The notes beneath the pieces were generated by a model. It was not told the DNA's origin. It ran no database searches and worked only from the letters and a program-made list of their open reading frames with translations. From Podocnemis expansa (taxonomy: Eukaryota > Chordata > Testudines > Podocnemididae), in contig ML681971.1 of assembly GCA_007922195.1 (NCBI GenBank), forward strand, positions 18,486,369 to 18,550,368: a stretch of DNA of 64,000 nucleotides, in the 5' to 3' direction. Positions 32,601 through 43,499 of this stretch are shown one piece after another. The stretch's first letter is position 1, and each line of letters opens with the position of its first letter. A program made the translations under genes and the position numbers.

Positions 32601-33955
32601 CATCCACCGTCCTTTCAGCGTGGCTAGTAGTCACCTATTACTGAATGCATCCGAGCAGCGCTCGAAGAAGAATGGGGGGTTACTGTCCAGTAACTGTCCT
32701 TCTTCAAGATGGGCTGCCCAGATCCATTCAGGTCCCTCCCCTCCATCCGCGCTTTTGGAGTTGGCGACTCTGAGCAACTGAGGAGGGGGCGAGGAGGCGG
32801 CCATATATATAGCCACAGGTGGTGCGAGGGGCTGTGGCTGCCTCCCCTCTTCTGACAGGCTAAGACAAGTTTTTTTTCCAACCAATCCGGCGCTCCAGCA
32901 CGGAGATACCTATTACTGAATGGATCCGAGCAGCCCCTCTCGAAGAAGGACGGTTACTGGAGAGTAAGCCACCGTTCAGGGAAGTCTGCAACTGATTCAG
33001 GGGCCAATCTGCATGCTAGGCTCTGGGTTTAACATGCTTCATACTAGAATGGAAGAAGTAGTCATCTCCTGCTTATGTTCAAGTGATTGTGTCTAGAGCT
33101 GACACATGATGTAAGCACATTGCTGAGCAGAAATCCATCCCACAAAATGCTGCCTGTAACAGCAACTATTATGTCTCCAGTAGCTGTAACATTCACTGGG
33201 GCAAAGGGGGGAGGGCTTGACTCAGAATTGCAGAGCAACAGAATTCATGTGGCAGAAGGGGAAGGAAGAAGTAGGACCCCTGCACTCACTTGCCTTTTGC
33301 TGGTGTCTTAAGATCTGCAGCCCAGTGAAAGAAAACTCCATGAATTGATGTTTGCCCCTGGCAGAGCCCTGCATGAGAAAAGCAGTGTGGGGAAAGAGGC
33401 ACCTACTATTGGAATTCCTCCCCTTTTGTGGATTTGTTAAACTCTTCTGGACCAGAATTTTCAGCACAACACACAGGGACAGAGGGATGGGCATTTTCTG
33501 TCCATTTGTTATATAGTAAGGTTGACGTTTTGCAAGCAGGCAGTGACAGAAGGTATACATCACTTTTTTTCCTACATATGATTGTGGATGCCCAATATTT
33601 TTAGACCACTTTAAGAGAGAGGCTAATTTCTATTTTTAAACTGCAGTAACGGACAGTGCCTATAAGACTTCATTGTATTGTCAGTAGTGGTTTTGGGGAG
33701 GGGGGGTGGAGAGGATTGGAATGGTTTAATTAGATTTATGCAAACTCACTGTTCTACCCCAGTGCACTTTGAGGATCATCATCTAAAACGGTCCCAGCAT
33801 CTTCACCTTCTGGTTAAAGCTGGAAACAGGACAGTTAAGTCATCTTAGACATGTGGAGCCCAGAATACCTTATTGCAGACAGACATTGTTTCTGGTTTTC
33901 ACCACAGCTCATGAAGTTTGAGTCCTGATGCTTTGCTTTGTTTCTCCTTCTCCAG

Positions 33956-34105
33956 GGGCGACCAGAGCAGTGCAATGAGTTACCTGACTGTGCTTCCCCG
34001 GGGAATGGAGTGTGTGGTATTCAGTATTGATGGCTCCTTTGCAGCAAGCGTCTCAATCATGGGTAGTGACCCCAAAGTCCGAGCAGGGGCAGTTGATGTT
34101 GTACG
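33956..34105 (+). CDS. PITPNM3: PITPNM3 coding exon, LNS2 core
   Basis: This 150-nt exon begins by completing the Arg codon split at 26092 and ends in phase 2 at CG|GTAAGG. It encodes GDQSSAMSYLTVLPRGMECV, then VFSIDGSFAASVSIMGSDPK and VRAGAVDVVR. SIDGSFAAS stands where lipin-type phosphatases have the DxDGT catalytic motif. In PITPNM proteins the catalytic residues are replaced, so the fold is used for lipid binding rather than catalysis (known for the family). Confidence 0.96.
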
Positions 34106-35442
34106 GTAAGGGAAATGTACACATTTGTGGTTTTGGCATCCTTGGTTCATTCCTCTGTTAAAAAGGAGATGAACTGGAAGGGGGAAATTTGTGTGCCACT
34201 CAGACATAAACCTCTATCTGATTTTCATAGAAATTTACACATTTAATAGTAGTTAGAAGTTTAATTTCATGATTTGCATGGTAAACTCTTTAACAGGATG
34301 CCTCTGGGAAACAGACTAAAGGTATATGGAGTGAGTGGCTAGTTTCTTCATGTATTTCTCTGATTATCATAAAGAGTGGTGAGTTTAGAAGGGTTTTATG
34401 TGGTAATGAATTTTAATCCCGGGGGACGTCTTACCTTCTAGACAGAGGCATAGCTGGCGCTGGGCACCTGGGGCATGTGCCCCGAATCCCAGCACTGGTG
34501 CCCCGGATCTCTGGCCCAATCGGGCCAGAGATCCAGGGCCTAGCCACCAGTGGCCATGGCGGGGAGTCCGGGCCCGGCTGCCCGCGGCCACTTCCAGCCC
34601 CGGCCCTGGCCCCAGCTGGGGATCCGGGGCCTGGCTGCCTGCGGCTGGGAATCCGGGGCCTGGCCACCTGCGCTGGTGGCAGCCCTGTCCCCGGCTGGGG
34701 ATGCAGGACCCTGCGGCCGCTTCCGGCCCCATCCCCGGGCCTAACTGCCTGTGGCAGCGCAGCGGCTTCAGGCCCTGTCCCCGGCCAGGGGCTGGGGCCT
34801 TTGGGCTGGGGGCGGGGCCTGGGCCTGTGCCCTGGGTCCCTCCCCTGGCCCGCAACACCCCTGCTTCTGGATATAAAACAAACGTGGATCTTTGCTTCTG
34901 GATGTAAAGTACTATGAGACCAAGAGTTTTAAGAACTACCTAATCTTTTCACTTAAGAAGTCAGTTAACATTACACTGGCCAAGGTGGTGATGTCTATCA
35001 TTTTAGACTCAGTGCTGCTTGAACCTTCCTGAAAATGAAGGCAATGAGCATCACAGTTTCCCAAGGTCTGATTTTGCTCTTGTTGAAGTCAAGACAAAAT
35101 TCCCATTCATTTCAAGGACAGCAGGACTGGATCCAGTGTCTGAATATTCAAGATAAAATACATTTTGAGATGTTCTCACTGTTTGGTACAACAATTTTTG
35201 TACAAGATTGCCTACTGCTCTTCCCATTTGCCTTTTGGCATACAAATTATTGCATGACTGCAACAAGATGTTAGCCATTAAAATTAGAAAGCTGCTCTCA
35301 CTCACCTAGCCTTTTACTTGTAAGGGGTTATCCCTGTCTACTCTTAAATTGCCTCCATGTTCAGCAAGGATGTTCATTAATACTAAAGCAGATAGTGACT
35401 TCCATGCTCTGTACACATCCATGCTGCTTCTGCTTCTAACAG
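34106..35442 (+). other. PITPNM3: PITPNM3 intron, 1.3 kb
   Basis: Contains the GC-rich hAT element at 34443-34863. The rest is AT-rich with nothing recognised. Confidence 0.9.
34443..34863 (+). mobile_element. GC-rich hAT-type miniature element, second copy
   Basis: The left end CAGAGGCATAGCTGGCGCTG and right end GCAACACCCCTG are diverged forms of the 25432-25767 termini. Flanking 8-mers CTTCTAGA (34435-34442) and CTTCTGGA (34864-34871) match at 7 of 8. Internal blocks such as GGGCACCTGGGGCATGTGCC, CTCTGGCCCAATCGGGCCAG and CTGTCCCCGGCTGGGGATGC are shared with the reverse complement of the first copy. It is longer than that copy by about 85 bp. Confidence 0.85.
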
Positions 35443-35626
35443 GCACTGGCAGGATCTGGGATACCTGATCATCTACATCACTGGCCGTCCTGATATGCAA
35501 AAGCAGAGAGTTGTCTCATGGTTATCTCAGCACAACTTCCCTCAAGGGATGATTTTCTTCTCAGATGGGCTTGTTCATGACCCATTACGACAAAAGACTA
35601 TTTTCCTCCGGAATCTAATGCAAGAG
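35443..35626 (+). CDS. PITPNM3: PITPNM3 coding exon, LNS2 region
   Basis: This 184-nt exon completes the split Arg and ends in phase 0 at GAG|GTAATA. It encodes HWQDLGYLIIYITGRPDMQK, then QRVVSWLSQHNFPQGMIFFS and DGLVHDPLRQKTIFLRNLMQ. The YITGRPDMQKQRVV string is the HAD-like motif II region (T-G-R) of LNS2 and is nearly invariant in PITPNM1, PITPNM2 and PITPNM3. Confidence 0.96.
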
Positions 35627-36582
35627 GTAATAGAGACTTTGTATAAATCTTGAAATTGCACGATTAGTTGCTGGGAGGTCAGATTTATATTGCCATTGTC
35701 AGAGAGGAGGGTCTTCTTTCCTCCTTGGAAAGAAGACATCATTGTCCTTTACAAAGTATTTTGCTGTTTCTTCTTTGTTTCTGTTGTACCATCCACAGAT
35801 GCAAAGAAGACTGTGCTGCCTTCTGAGGGTCGTGGAGCAAGGCTATTCATTTTGCTGGTGCACATAAATAAATCCGGTAGCTATGAATAGCTATGAACCT
35901 GGCATTACACCTTTGCTTTTATAATATAAACCTAGAGGTCTCTTGACACACAATAAATTCCATTCCTTGTGCTGTGATACAACAAAATGCCCCAAGGCAA
36001 GACTGGAAATCTCTGAAGATCCCAGATGCTCCAGGAAATGATGCTGGTGTATAGGAAGGGAACAGATATGGGCACAGACTAGGGTAATGTTGCTTTCGAG
36101 AATCTGGCCAGTCATAGTTGTGGTTTGGATTCATAGCCAATGTGAAACATATGGTCTCATTTTTTTCCTTTGGATATCAGTGGAAGATGGGGATGCATAG
36201 CACCTCTAAAGATTTTCCAAAGGATCCCTTGTACATATATGGGCCTTTCAAATGGAAATGTTATTAATCTTCATTGTGAGTCATTCTTGTTTGTCTTGTA
36301 GAAATAGCAAGGCACCCACTCCTACTGGCCTTCACACTATTTCAAGCAATTACTTTAAAAAAAAAAATCATTTAAAAAAAGTCATCCTGCCATTTCTACC
36401 AGCAAGAAAAGAAGTCTGATGTTTTTAACAGTGGGAAGTTCCTAAAGTTGGGTTGTTAACATCAGTTTATCTGGAGCTTTGTTACCTGAGGCGGGAAAAA
36501 AGAAGCAAGCTCTGAATGGCTATCCTATGAATCTTACAGCAGGCATGTGCAAGAAAAACAATGTTTGCCTTTTTTCTTATAG
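35627..36582 (+). other. PITPNM3: PITPNM3 intron, 956 bp
   Basis: Ordinary intron ending in TTTTTTCTTATAG. A-rich tracts lie near 36357-36380. No element was recognised. Confidence 0.9.
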
Positions 36583-36711
36583 TGCTATATCAAAATTTGT
36601 GCGGCGTATGGCTCAATGAAGGATATTTCCGTCTATAACGTTTTGGGTCTGTCGCCTTCCCAGATCTACATAGTTGGACGTCCAACAAAAAAATACCAGA
36701 CTCAGTGTCAG
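36583..36711 (+). CDS. PITPNM3: PITPNM3 coding exon, end of LNS2
   Basis: This 129-nt exon of 43 codons is phase 0 at both ends. It encodes CYIKICAAYGSMKDISVYNV, then LGLSPSQIYIVGRPTKKYQT QCQ. The AYGSMKD...YIVGRPTKK motif is the last conserved block of LNS2 (HAD motif III/IV region). The donor is CAG|GTATGT. Confidence 0.95.
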
Positions 36712-37490
36712 GTATGTAATTCTTGCTTAAGAGTCTTTTGGGATATGACCAGCAGAGGAAGAGTGAAGAGAAATCTGGAATGTTCTGGGCAAGCTCCACG
36801 TAGGGCATTTCTGTGCAAGAGTGAACAGTGAAAGAGAAAGGGGCAGAAGGCTTTTAACATTTCAAGACTGCTGGTTTATTGACAACTGCACATACATTGA
36901 ATTGTTGAATGACCAAATGGCAAGAGCACATTAAGATACACAGCTCTGTTGCTGTCATATTAGCATCTTCCAGCCATAGTGATCCAAACCTAATCACTCG
37001 TGTTCTTTGATCCAGATTGTAGTCACACTAAAGTGTTGTTTTCCACCCCACTAGAGCTTTTGTTTATCCTTGCTCTGAATTTCCTGCAGTTCTGTGGCTG
37101 AACTGATGGGGAAAGAATGTTACCCACTTTGGTTCTTCTTGTGCTTCAGCATGAGAGAACAGACTCCAGAGAGAACAGGATCATGCTGTTGTTAATGTAG
37201 AGTATGAGGGGTTGAGTGCAAGTTCTAGAAAGACCATTTTGTTCCTTACACCCCAGGGAGTCTGATGTTTCATGCCATTGACTTAGCTAGTTATGCTGAA
37301 GTTGGAAGCATTACACCTGGCATGGCAGCAGCGTGTGCCAAATGCTTTTCCACCACCCAGGATCAGTGTTTGCCAGGGTACTGTCTGGCACCTCCAGACA
37401 GGCTGATTACTCATTGATGTGGAGCCTGTTCACTTTGTTCATTAATTATTACCAATGCATGGTGTTTCTTTCTCTTTCCCTCTATTTCAG
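36712..37490 (+). other. PITPNM3: PITPNM3 last intron, 779 bp
   Basis: Ends in a strong pyrimidine tract and TTTCAG. No repeat was recognised. Confidence 0.9.
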
Positions 37491-37799
37491 TTCCTCAGTG
37501 CGGGTTATGCAGCGCACTTAGCCTCACTGGAGTTCAGTCTCCATTCGCGACCCAAGAAAAACAACTCCCGGATGATCTTGAGGAAAGGAAGCTTTGGCCT
37601 ACACTCCCAGCCTGAGTTCCTGCGGAAAAGGACTCACCTTCGCAGAACTATGTCTGTACAGCAGCCAGATCCACCTTCATCAAACCCCAAACCAGAGCGT
37701 GCCCAGAGCCAGCCTGAATCAGATAAAGATCACGACAGACATCTGCCCCCCATCGCCTGGGTGCGAGGTGGGGTCCATAAATTTGAGTCTGCGCCTTAG
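37491..37799 (+). CDS. PITPNM3: PITPNM3 last coding exon, C-terminal tail
   Basis: 309 nt including the TAG stop at 37797-37799. It starts FLSAGYAAHLASLEFSLHSR, then RPKKNNSRMILRKGSFGLHS, FLRKRTHLRRTMSVQQPDPP and PKPERAQSQPESDKDHDRHL, ending GVHKFESAP. The tail is basic and Ser-rich. KNNSRMILRKGSFGLHSQPE and the ERAQSQPESDKDH segment fit PITPNM3 better than PITPNM1 or PITPNM2, whose tails differ. Together with synteny to PIMREG, this fixes the paralogue. The usable exons give about 434 residues of the C-terminal half; vertebrate PITPNM3 is near 970. Confidence 0.95.
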   Translation, partial: FLSAGYAAHLASLEFSLHSRPKKNNSRMILRKGSFGLHSQPEFLRKRTHLRRTMSVQQPDPPSSNPKPERAQSQPESDKDHDRHLPPIAWVRGGVHKFESAP

Positions 37800-39804
37800 G
37801 AAGCATGCAAGTGTAAGTCTTGGGTGCCCATGAATCAACCTGTAGGCATATCTTGAAGATAGTATTTAGGCAGCTTCAACAAAAGAGGTGTGGAAACCAC
37901 ATCCCCAGAGGCTTCCTTGCTCTGGAACCTGCCTTCTTAAACCAAGCAGAAAACTTTGGTGGTTCCTCTTAACATACCTATTATGAAACTTAAGATCCGG
38001 ATGTTAAACTATCTCAAGTGCTTAACATCAACATTGCAAAATATGCCAGAATTTTTTTACATGCACATTATGAAATGTGCAATAAGAAAAAAAAGCAGTA
38101 AGGGGTTGATTTTACTCAATGGAAGATTGTTAAAGGAGTGATATTGGCTATGTAGGAGTACCTTGAAAAGAGCGTAAGCAGGTAAAGAGAAGGCTTACAT
38201 TTTAAAACACTAATGGTTGTATCAGTCGTTGAGGTACAACTGAGAAACTGTGATATGCAGATGGGATGTGCAGATCAAGTGGGATGTGGAAGGCAAAATT
38301 CTTTGGGTGCCTTAAACCCAAGATAATTTTCTTTGGCTTATAGTGTTGATGAATGCACACCAACTCAAGTTCTGATCTATTCATTATACAAGTGAGCTAG
38401 CTCAACTTAAAATACTTGGTGAAGAAATCTACTTATGAACCAAATTATAAAGTGTAAATGTTTTATATTTAAAAAGAGTCTCTTTAATGTAGTCTGAAGC
38501 AGAGATATTGTTGCTATTTATAAAGATCACACACTATTTTCATGGAGCTTGATGCCTGTTCAAATGTTTGAACTGCTTCAAGCAACCAGATTGGGCTTAA
38601 CCCTTTCAATTTAAGACATGGATCCTAAGTAGGTGAGCTAAAGCCACCCATCTTCTACAGAGTTACAATGGATGAAACTGACAGATTTTATAGTGGTCAT
38701 TTTCCCCTTGTCACTGCTGTGTAAAGAAACTAGATGCTATGAAATCATAGGTGTCAGTTAAAAGTACTGATTTCCTAAAAATTCTGAGTAGAGAAAATCT
38801 AAACAGAAGGATCCACTGGATTTGAATGTGTGGAAAGTGCCCTAAATGTTCACATTTCAAAGCTAAATAGTGTAGTCAGTGTTGGACAGAAGCAAAGACT
38901 CATTTGGTAACTTCCATTGAACTGAATTCAGTGGAACTTTTCCAAACTGCATCAAAGGTGTTAAGCGCTCAGAAAAACCTTCTTTCAAGATAAATAATGG
39001 CACCCTGTTTTCCACTTCATCTTTATGGAGGATGCAGGTTCGTGCTTATTGTGTTACAGCATGTACAAGAAACACTATGAGGAAACTTGAAGGCAGTAGA
39101 GGGAAGCCCTAAACTTGCATTCTTTGCAAACCCCAAACCAAACTCCCAGGGAGTGAAGAGAGGTTCAAATGGGTAATTCCTGCCCAAGGACGCAGCAGAT
39201 TGGCCCCACCAGTGGAGCGTCTTACGTATATTTCTGTGTCTTGTTCTGTGGCAGAAATGCCAAAGTTACCTGCTCTTCCACATTACGCTGATCATCATTG
39301 CATATACAAAAATTGAGCTTCAAATTTCCTGAAAGATTTGATGTTAATTTTATTTTGAAATGTTTTTGTTTCCCTGTTAAACTAATCTAGAATGATGAGA
39401 TTAAAACATTAAATGTTTTGCAAACCTACCCTAGTTAAGATCAGGAGTTTTAAAATAGCTGTTTTATTTATGTCCTTTGCTCAGTGTCTCTTTGGTGCCA
39501 AGTCATTTGGCTGTAAAAGCTAAATGTTAAGATCTCCAAGAATAGCACTTAAAAGTAGTTTTTAGGTTTATACAGATTTTTCTGAGTAACGTCACAAGCC
39601 CTGTAACACACTGCACTTTAAATGCTTTTGTGTTTTGTCTTTGCCCTCTGTGATGTTATCAGACACTTTCCTACCGTGTACCTTTTTTCCACCCTCTGCA
39701 ACAGGACTGAAAGCACACACACTGGAAAGTGGGAGAAATTAGCCTCCTGCACTAAACTGACTAATAATATAGGTATGCATGGCTCTACAGACTTTAGTGC
39801 AGTT

Positions 39805-39821
39805 GGGGGGGGGGGGGGGGG
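39805..39821 (+). repeat. G-homopolymer, 17 nt, in the PITPNM3 3' UTR
   Basis: Uninterrupted G-run on the sense strand. Its length may be an assembly or sequencing estimate. Confidence 0.85.
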
Positions 39822-40937
39822 CCACGCAGTGATGAATGTGGCTTTCTGCTGCTGCTCAAGGGGAAAGAAAAACCAAGTAATGGGAGTGGTTGGTGCTTAC
39901 CATGCTCAGGCCCTATCTGATGCATCTGTTCTGGCCAACAAGTATCAACAAAGTGATCTACATCTGATCATCAGTGCTTTATACATTCCGCTGATTCCTT
40001 GCTTTTACTGTCCTTTGAGCAGTTTTATTTGCCTGGTGCTGTGGTGACTGGCCAATTGTTTTAGGCACTCTTCACTGCAAACCCTCTGGGATACAGTATT
40101 TTTTAGCTTACTCTGAGTTTAACAGGCAAGGCAGCATAAGCCTTTTCAGATCTGTCTGCTAACTTCCTACCTGTAATGATGGGCAGAGCTAAAGGTGTAA
40201 TTTTGAGCTAAACAAGCAATGTCATTTTTAAAGCAGCTGTGTGTTACAGCATGTACACTGGTGGTAATTATTGTGCCTGTTGTTCAATTCAAAGCTATTG
40301 TTGCTTTAGCTGATGTCTACCTCTACCAGCCACAAGGCTTCAAAACCAATTATCCTGTATATCTAATTCTCCTATATATTTCAGTCCCAGAGAGAGAACC
40401 TGATTCTTTCTAGAATGAGATTGAGTTGGAATGGTGTGCCCATCATTAAGGGAGATGAACGCGAAGGCTCTAACATGGTTTAAACTTGAATGTTTCATTA
40501 ATACCTGGGTTTTTTAACTAACCACCATTGTGCTGACTTCGCATAACAGTATTATAATTTAAGCAGCGAAATAAGTGCTAGTCTGCATACATGATTAGAG
40601 TGTCCACATTTTAAATGCTACCACATTCAGTATTAAAAGAATTTACTCCCCTACATTCTTTCATGAGATACTAGGGCTCATGTGGCTTCAGCCCAATCCC
40701 TATATTGCTTATTGCTCAGGGACTGAATGGTTTATCTTCTGCTTACTGGTCCTCCAACTAAGCACCTTTGCAAAGAATCTCACAACATATTCAAGTTAGA
40801 CATTTAACATATCATACCAAGTGGAAACTGGTGTTCCAAAATTTCAGCTGATGAAAGTACTGGGGTTTTTTCTGCTCTAGCTGCTAGTCATTAGTACGAA
40901 GGAGGACATGACTAATAGCTTGGAATCTCTTAATGAG

Positions 40938-40982
40938 TTCCAGAGGGGCAGCCATGTTAGTCTATTTCAACAGAGCAAATAA
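40938..40982 (+). repeat. Penelope-like repeat head fragment
   Basis: AGTTCCAGAGGGGCAGCCAT followed by GTTAGTCTATTTCAACAGAG matches the head of the family seen at 14592 and, reversed, at 4470-4512 and 8085-8122. The rest of the repeat is missing. Confidence 0.65.
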
Positions 40983-41386
40983 GAAATGTTATTGTTTGTC
41001 TCCATGGTTTAGGGCTACAAAAAGTGTTTTATGGAATTGGAAATTTGAGAACTCCCTTGTATATTGGACCATACTAAAACTCACACCACACTTTCCATGC
41101 CACAAATCAGAGCAGACCTTCCTGACTTAGAGTCCTTTGAGTAAAGTGGAATTTCAAAACAGATTTGTCTTCATTCAGTCTGGGGACCAGCAGTGCTTTT
41201 AAGGTACCATGTTACCACTAGATGTCCTTGCATACTCAATATTATCTGGGCTGCAATTCAGGATATCAGTGGATGTTTAGGGTGCTCATGGAACTCAGGT
41301 TGGGCACATAAATAATTTCTGCACCTTAGTGCCTCCTGAGTGCTTGATATGGAGGAGCACAGTCTTCTGCCCAGGTAAATTGGAAT

Positions 41387-41401
41387 GGGGGGGGGGGGGG
41401 G
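41387..41401 (+). repeat. G-homopolymer, 15 nt, in the PITPNM3 3' UTR
   Basis: Second long sense-strand G-run in the 3' UTR. Confidence 0.85.
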
Positions 41402-42806
41402 AATCACTGTGCACAAGGAAAGCAGATTATGACTAGAAACACTTATTTCTCTGCCATTTTTACAGACCCAGGTTTTTATTACTGTAAAAAAAAAAAAGAT
41501 CAGTGACTAATTACCAGAGGTGGACTGTTATGAGCTATTGTAAAAAGACACCTTGACAGCTGTGGTGTGTTGTGCGTGTATGTATATTTACCGACTTCAT
41601 AATCACCGTGTGAAGTTTTGGTACAGCTTTCACAGCAAATTTGTAATTAATATGCATTTTTTACAATAGCTGTCGGGTCTACTTTGTTGTCCTGTTAAGT
41701 AAGTTTAGAAAAAAAAAGAAAAAAAAAAAAAGAAAAAAAAAAGTAGCATTGTGAAGAGTGCTGAATATTCCAGACATGCATAGAAATGGTGATTAAGTCA
41801 CAAAGAAATGTTCAGAGTACATGTTTGCCTACACTAGTGCTGTTGGAACAAAATCTTGCTTGACCAAAGTATTCTTGTTTATTCTGTGGCATGTTTTATA
41901 TCTATCCAAAATACTATTTTGTTATATGTGAGAACTACACAGCATCCATTGTTCCTCTCTCTCACTGGGGTTCAAGAGTCAGCTGCCATCGTGATCTGCT
42001 TAAAGGGGAATGAGATCACTCGTCATGTTCCAAACTGAACAGCCACTGCACCTAGCTCTATTCAAGAAGATGCCCAGGTAAAACTACACTCCAGCTGATG
42101 TGTAAATAACAAGCAGGAAAAAAAAAGCAGCTTTCTATAAATATCAAGGAGCACAACAGGCATTTAATTTTTAAAATCTAAACATTAATAAAGAACAAGA
42201 TTTCACTGTAGTACACCCTAAGAAAAAACAAACAGGCAGTAGTTGGTTTAAGAATGTGCTTACACTATATGGGGATCACCTTATCCATTAGCTTCTTTTC
42301 ACCCTGTTTGGGACTGGTATAGTGATCTCACCCTGACAACAGAGCTGGTAGTCCCCACTTCTAGCTCAGATCAGTGAAAAAGGTGATCTAACCTGTAATA
42401 ATTTTAAAATCTGACATTGTTTTAAAACTGGGCAGGCCTTGGGAAGAGCAAGAATACAGAGGGTCAGGAATGGCAGAACCCCAATCCTAGGGCCTATTTA
42501 TTTTATATTGACAGGCGAGAACAAAGATACTCCTTAAACTGAATCCCTGTGAGGAGACTTGAAATTGTATATGTTCTCTGAGTCCACAGTTTTACTAAGT
42601 GTATACTTTTGAGCAGTGTGTCAGTGGGAAGGTTCAATCCATGGTGACAAATGTTTATATTTCTTATGGCTGCCTTGTAAAAAGTTAAAAAATGTACAAT
42701 AATGAATTTCTTAAAAAAATGAACTAAAGGAGTAAGATTTTTACAACTGGTCTAGATTTTGATGTGAGCTGGTTTTTAAAATCTTATATAAAAAAGTAGT
42801 CACTTA

Positions 42807-42812
42807 AATAAA
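42807..42812 (+). terminator. PITPNM3: Candidate distal polyadenylation signal of PITPNM3
   Basis: AATAAA followed about 35 bases later by TTGTGAGTTTTTCTTTC, a GT/T-rich downstream element. It lies just before the sequence turns to A/T-homopolymer-rich intergenic DNA. An alternative is at 42187-42192. Confidence 0.5.
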
Positions 42813-43499
42813 AACCTTCTTTGCCTTTATGGGGACCTGAATTGTGAGTTTTTCTTTCTAACAAAAAACTTTCATCAAGGTTGTTCTTTTCTCACGCAGG
42901 AGCCAGTGAGCAAATTCTGGCTACAAAAGGCTTGGAATTGAGCTTGCTACTAATATAACAAACCTAAGCACTAGTCTCTTTTTTTTTTTTTTTAAGGCAG
43001 CAGCAGTGTGGTCTGAAAGACAATACGTTGATGCTATTAATCGCCCTCTCCCCAGTTTAAAAAAAAGTGTTAAAAATTAAATTTCATATAAAGTCACAAA
43101 CCCAATTATTCTATTTACAATAAACACAGGCCTGTTTTGTCCAAAAGGCTGAGCTTTTGTGAGTGAAGTCAGGTCGACCACTGGGAAACTTTGAAGGCCT
43201 ATTGCTCTGGGACCCTTGCATGGAGCACACAGGAGAGATAACTTTGGTTCTGGGGTATTCAAAAGCCATGAATTAGTTTCTTTTGATTGTATAGCAATTT
43301 GGGTAGATGCTAATTAAGTTAAGGATTTTTTTTTTTAATTAAAAAAAAAAAACCCTTAAGGGCACCAATGTTTTTGTTCTTACTGGTCTGCTTTTTTCTC
43401 TACACACACTCTCTCGTAAGCAAGCAGGCGGTTTGCCTCCTCTCGTTGCACACCCCTTGGGAACCAGGGCTGGTGACTTGCCCCTCCCTGGTGGACACA

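Larger units (their letters stand above)
27951..32975 (+). mobile_element. DIRS-like element C: gag-only derivative, about 5 kb
   Basis: The left terminal repeat begins ATTCTTCTTCGAGCACTGCT and includes a TATATATACGG promoter-like motif near 28090. The right inverted copy (about 32770-32970) contains GGCCATATATATAGCC and CTAAGACAAG. The internal complementary region is at 32620-32735 (GCTCGAAGAAGAATGG, then CCTTCTTCAAGATGGGCTGC). The gag N-terminus (28283-28456) and C-terminal part (28973-30149) are present. The remaining 2.4 kb (30150-32600) shows no reverse transcriptase, RNase H or recombinase. It is in the same orientation as PITPNM3. Confidence 0.75.
26093..33955 (+). other. PITPNM3: PITPNM3 intron, 7.9 kb, with DIRS-like element C
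   Basis: This intron holds an old LINE/MIR-type repeat (26640-26745), a fragment of similar type near 27175-27225 and the DIRS-like element C (27951-32975). Bases 26100-26630, 27230-27950 and 32980-33955 are ordinary AT-rich sequence with nothing recognised, apart from a degenerate CATCTAGTCCAAGTGC (CR1-like) at 26910-26930. Confidence 0.85.
37800..42830 (+). other. PITPNM3: PITPNM3 3' untranslated region (inferred)
   Basis: 5 kb of AT-rich sequence follows the stop codon without another gene. The end is set by AATAAA at 42807-42812 followed by a T/GT-rich stretch. An earlier AATAAA at 42187-42192 could give a shorter form. G-runs at 39805-39821 and 41387-41401, an A-rich AAAG tract at 41708-41742 and a Penelope-like fragment at 40938-40982 lie within it. 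Human PITPNM3 also has a multi-kilobase 3' UTR. Confidence 0.6.

Noticed and set aside
34385..34917. Long overlapping frames of 146 and 157 codons
   Set aside because: They lie within the GC-rich hAT miniature element 34443-34863. Their Gly/Pro/Ala-rich low-complexity content follows from base composition.
567..37799. Assignment to PITPNM1 or PITPNM2
   Set aside because: The conserved DDHD/LNS2 exons alone would not decide, but the C-terminal tail and the adjacent convergent PIMREG gene favour PITPNM3.
37800..42830. Small frames in the PITPNM3 3' UTR (e.g. 39622-40047) as extra genes
   Set aside because: They follow the stop codon within a continuous AT-rich untranslated region and show no similarity. 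The frame 39622-40047 runs through the 17-nt G-run.
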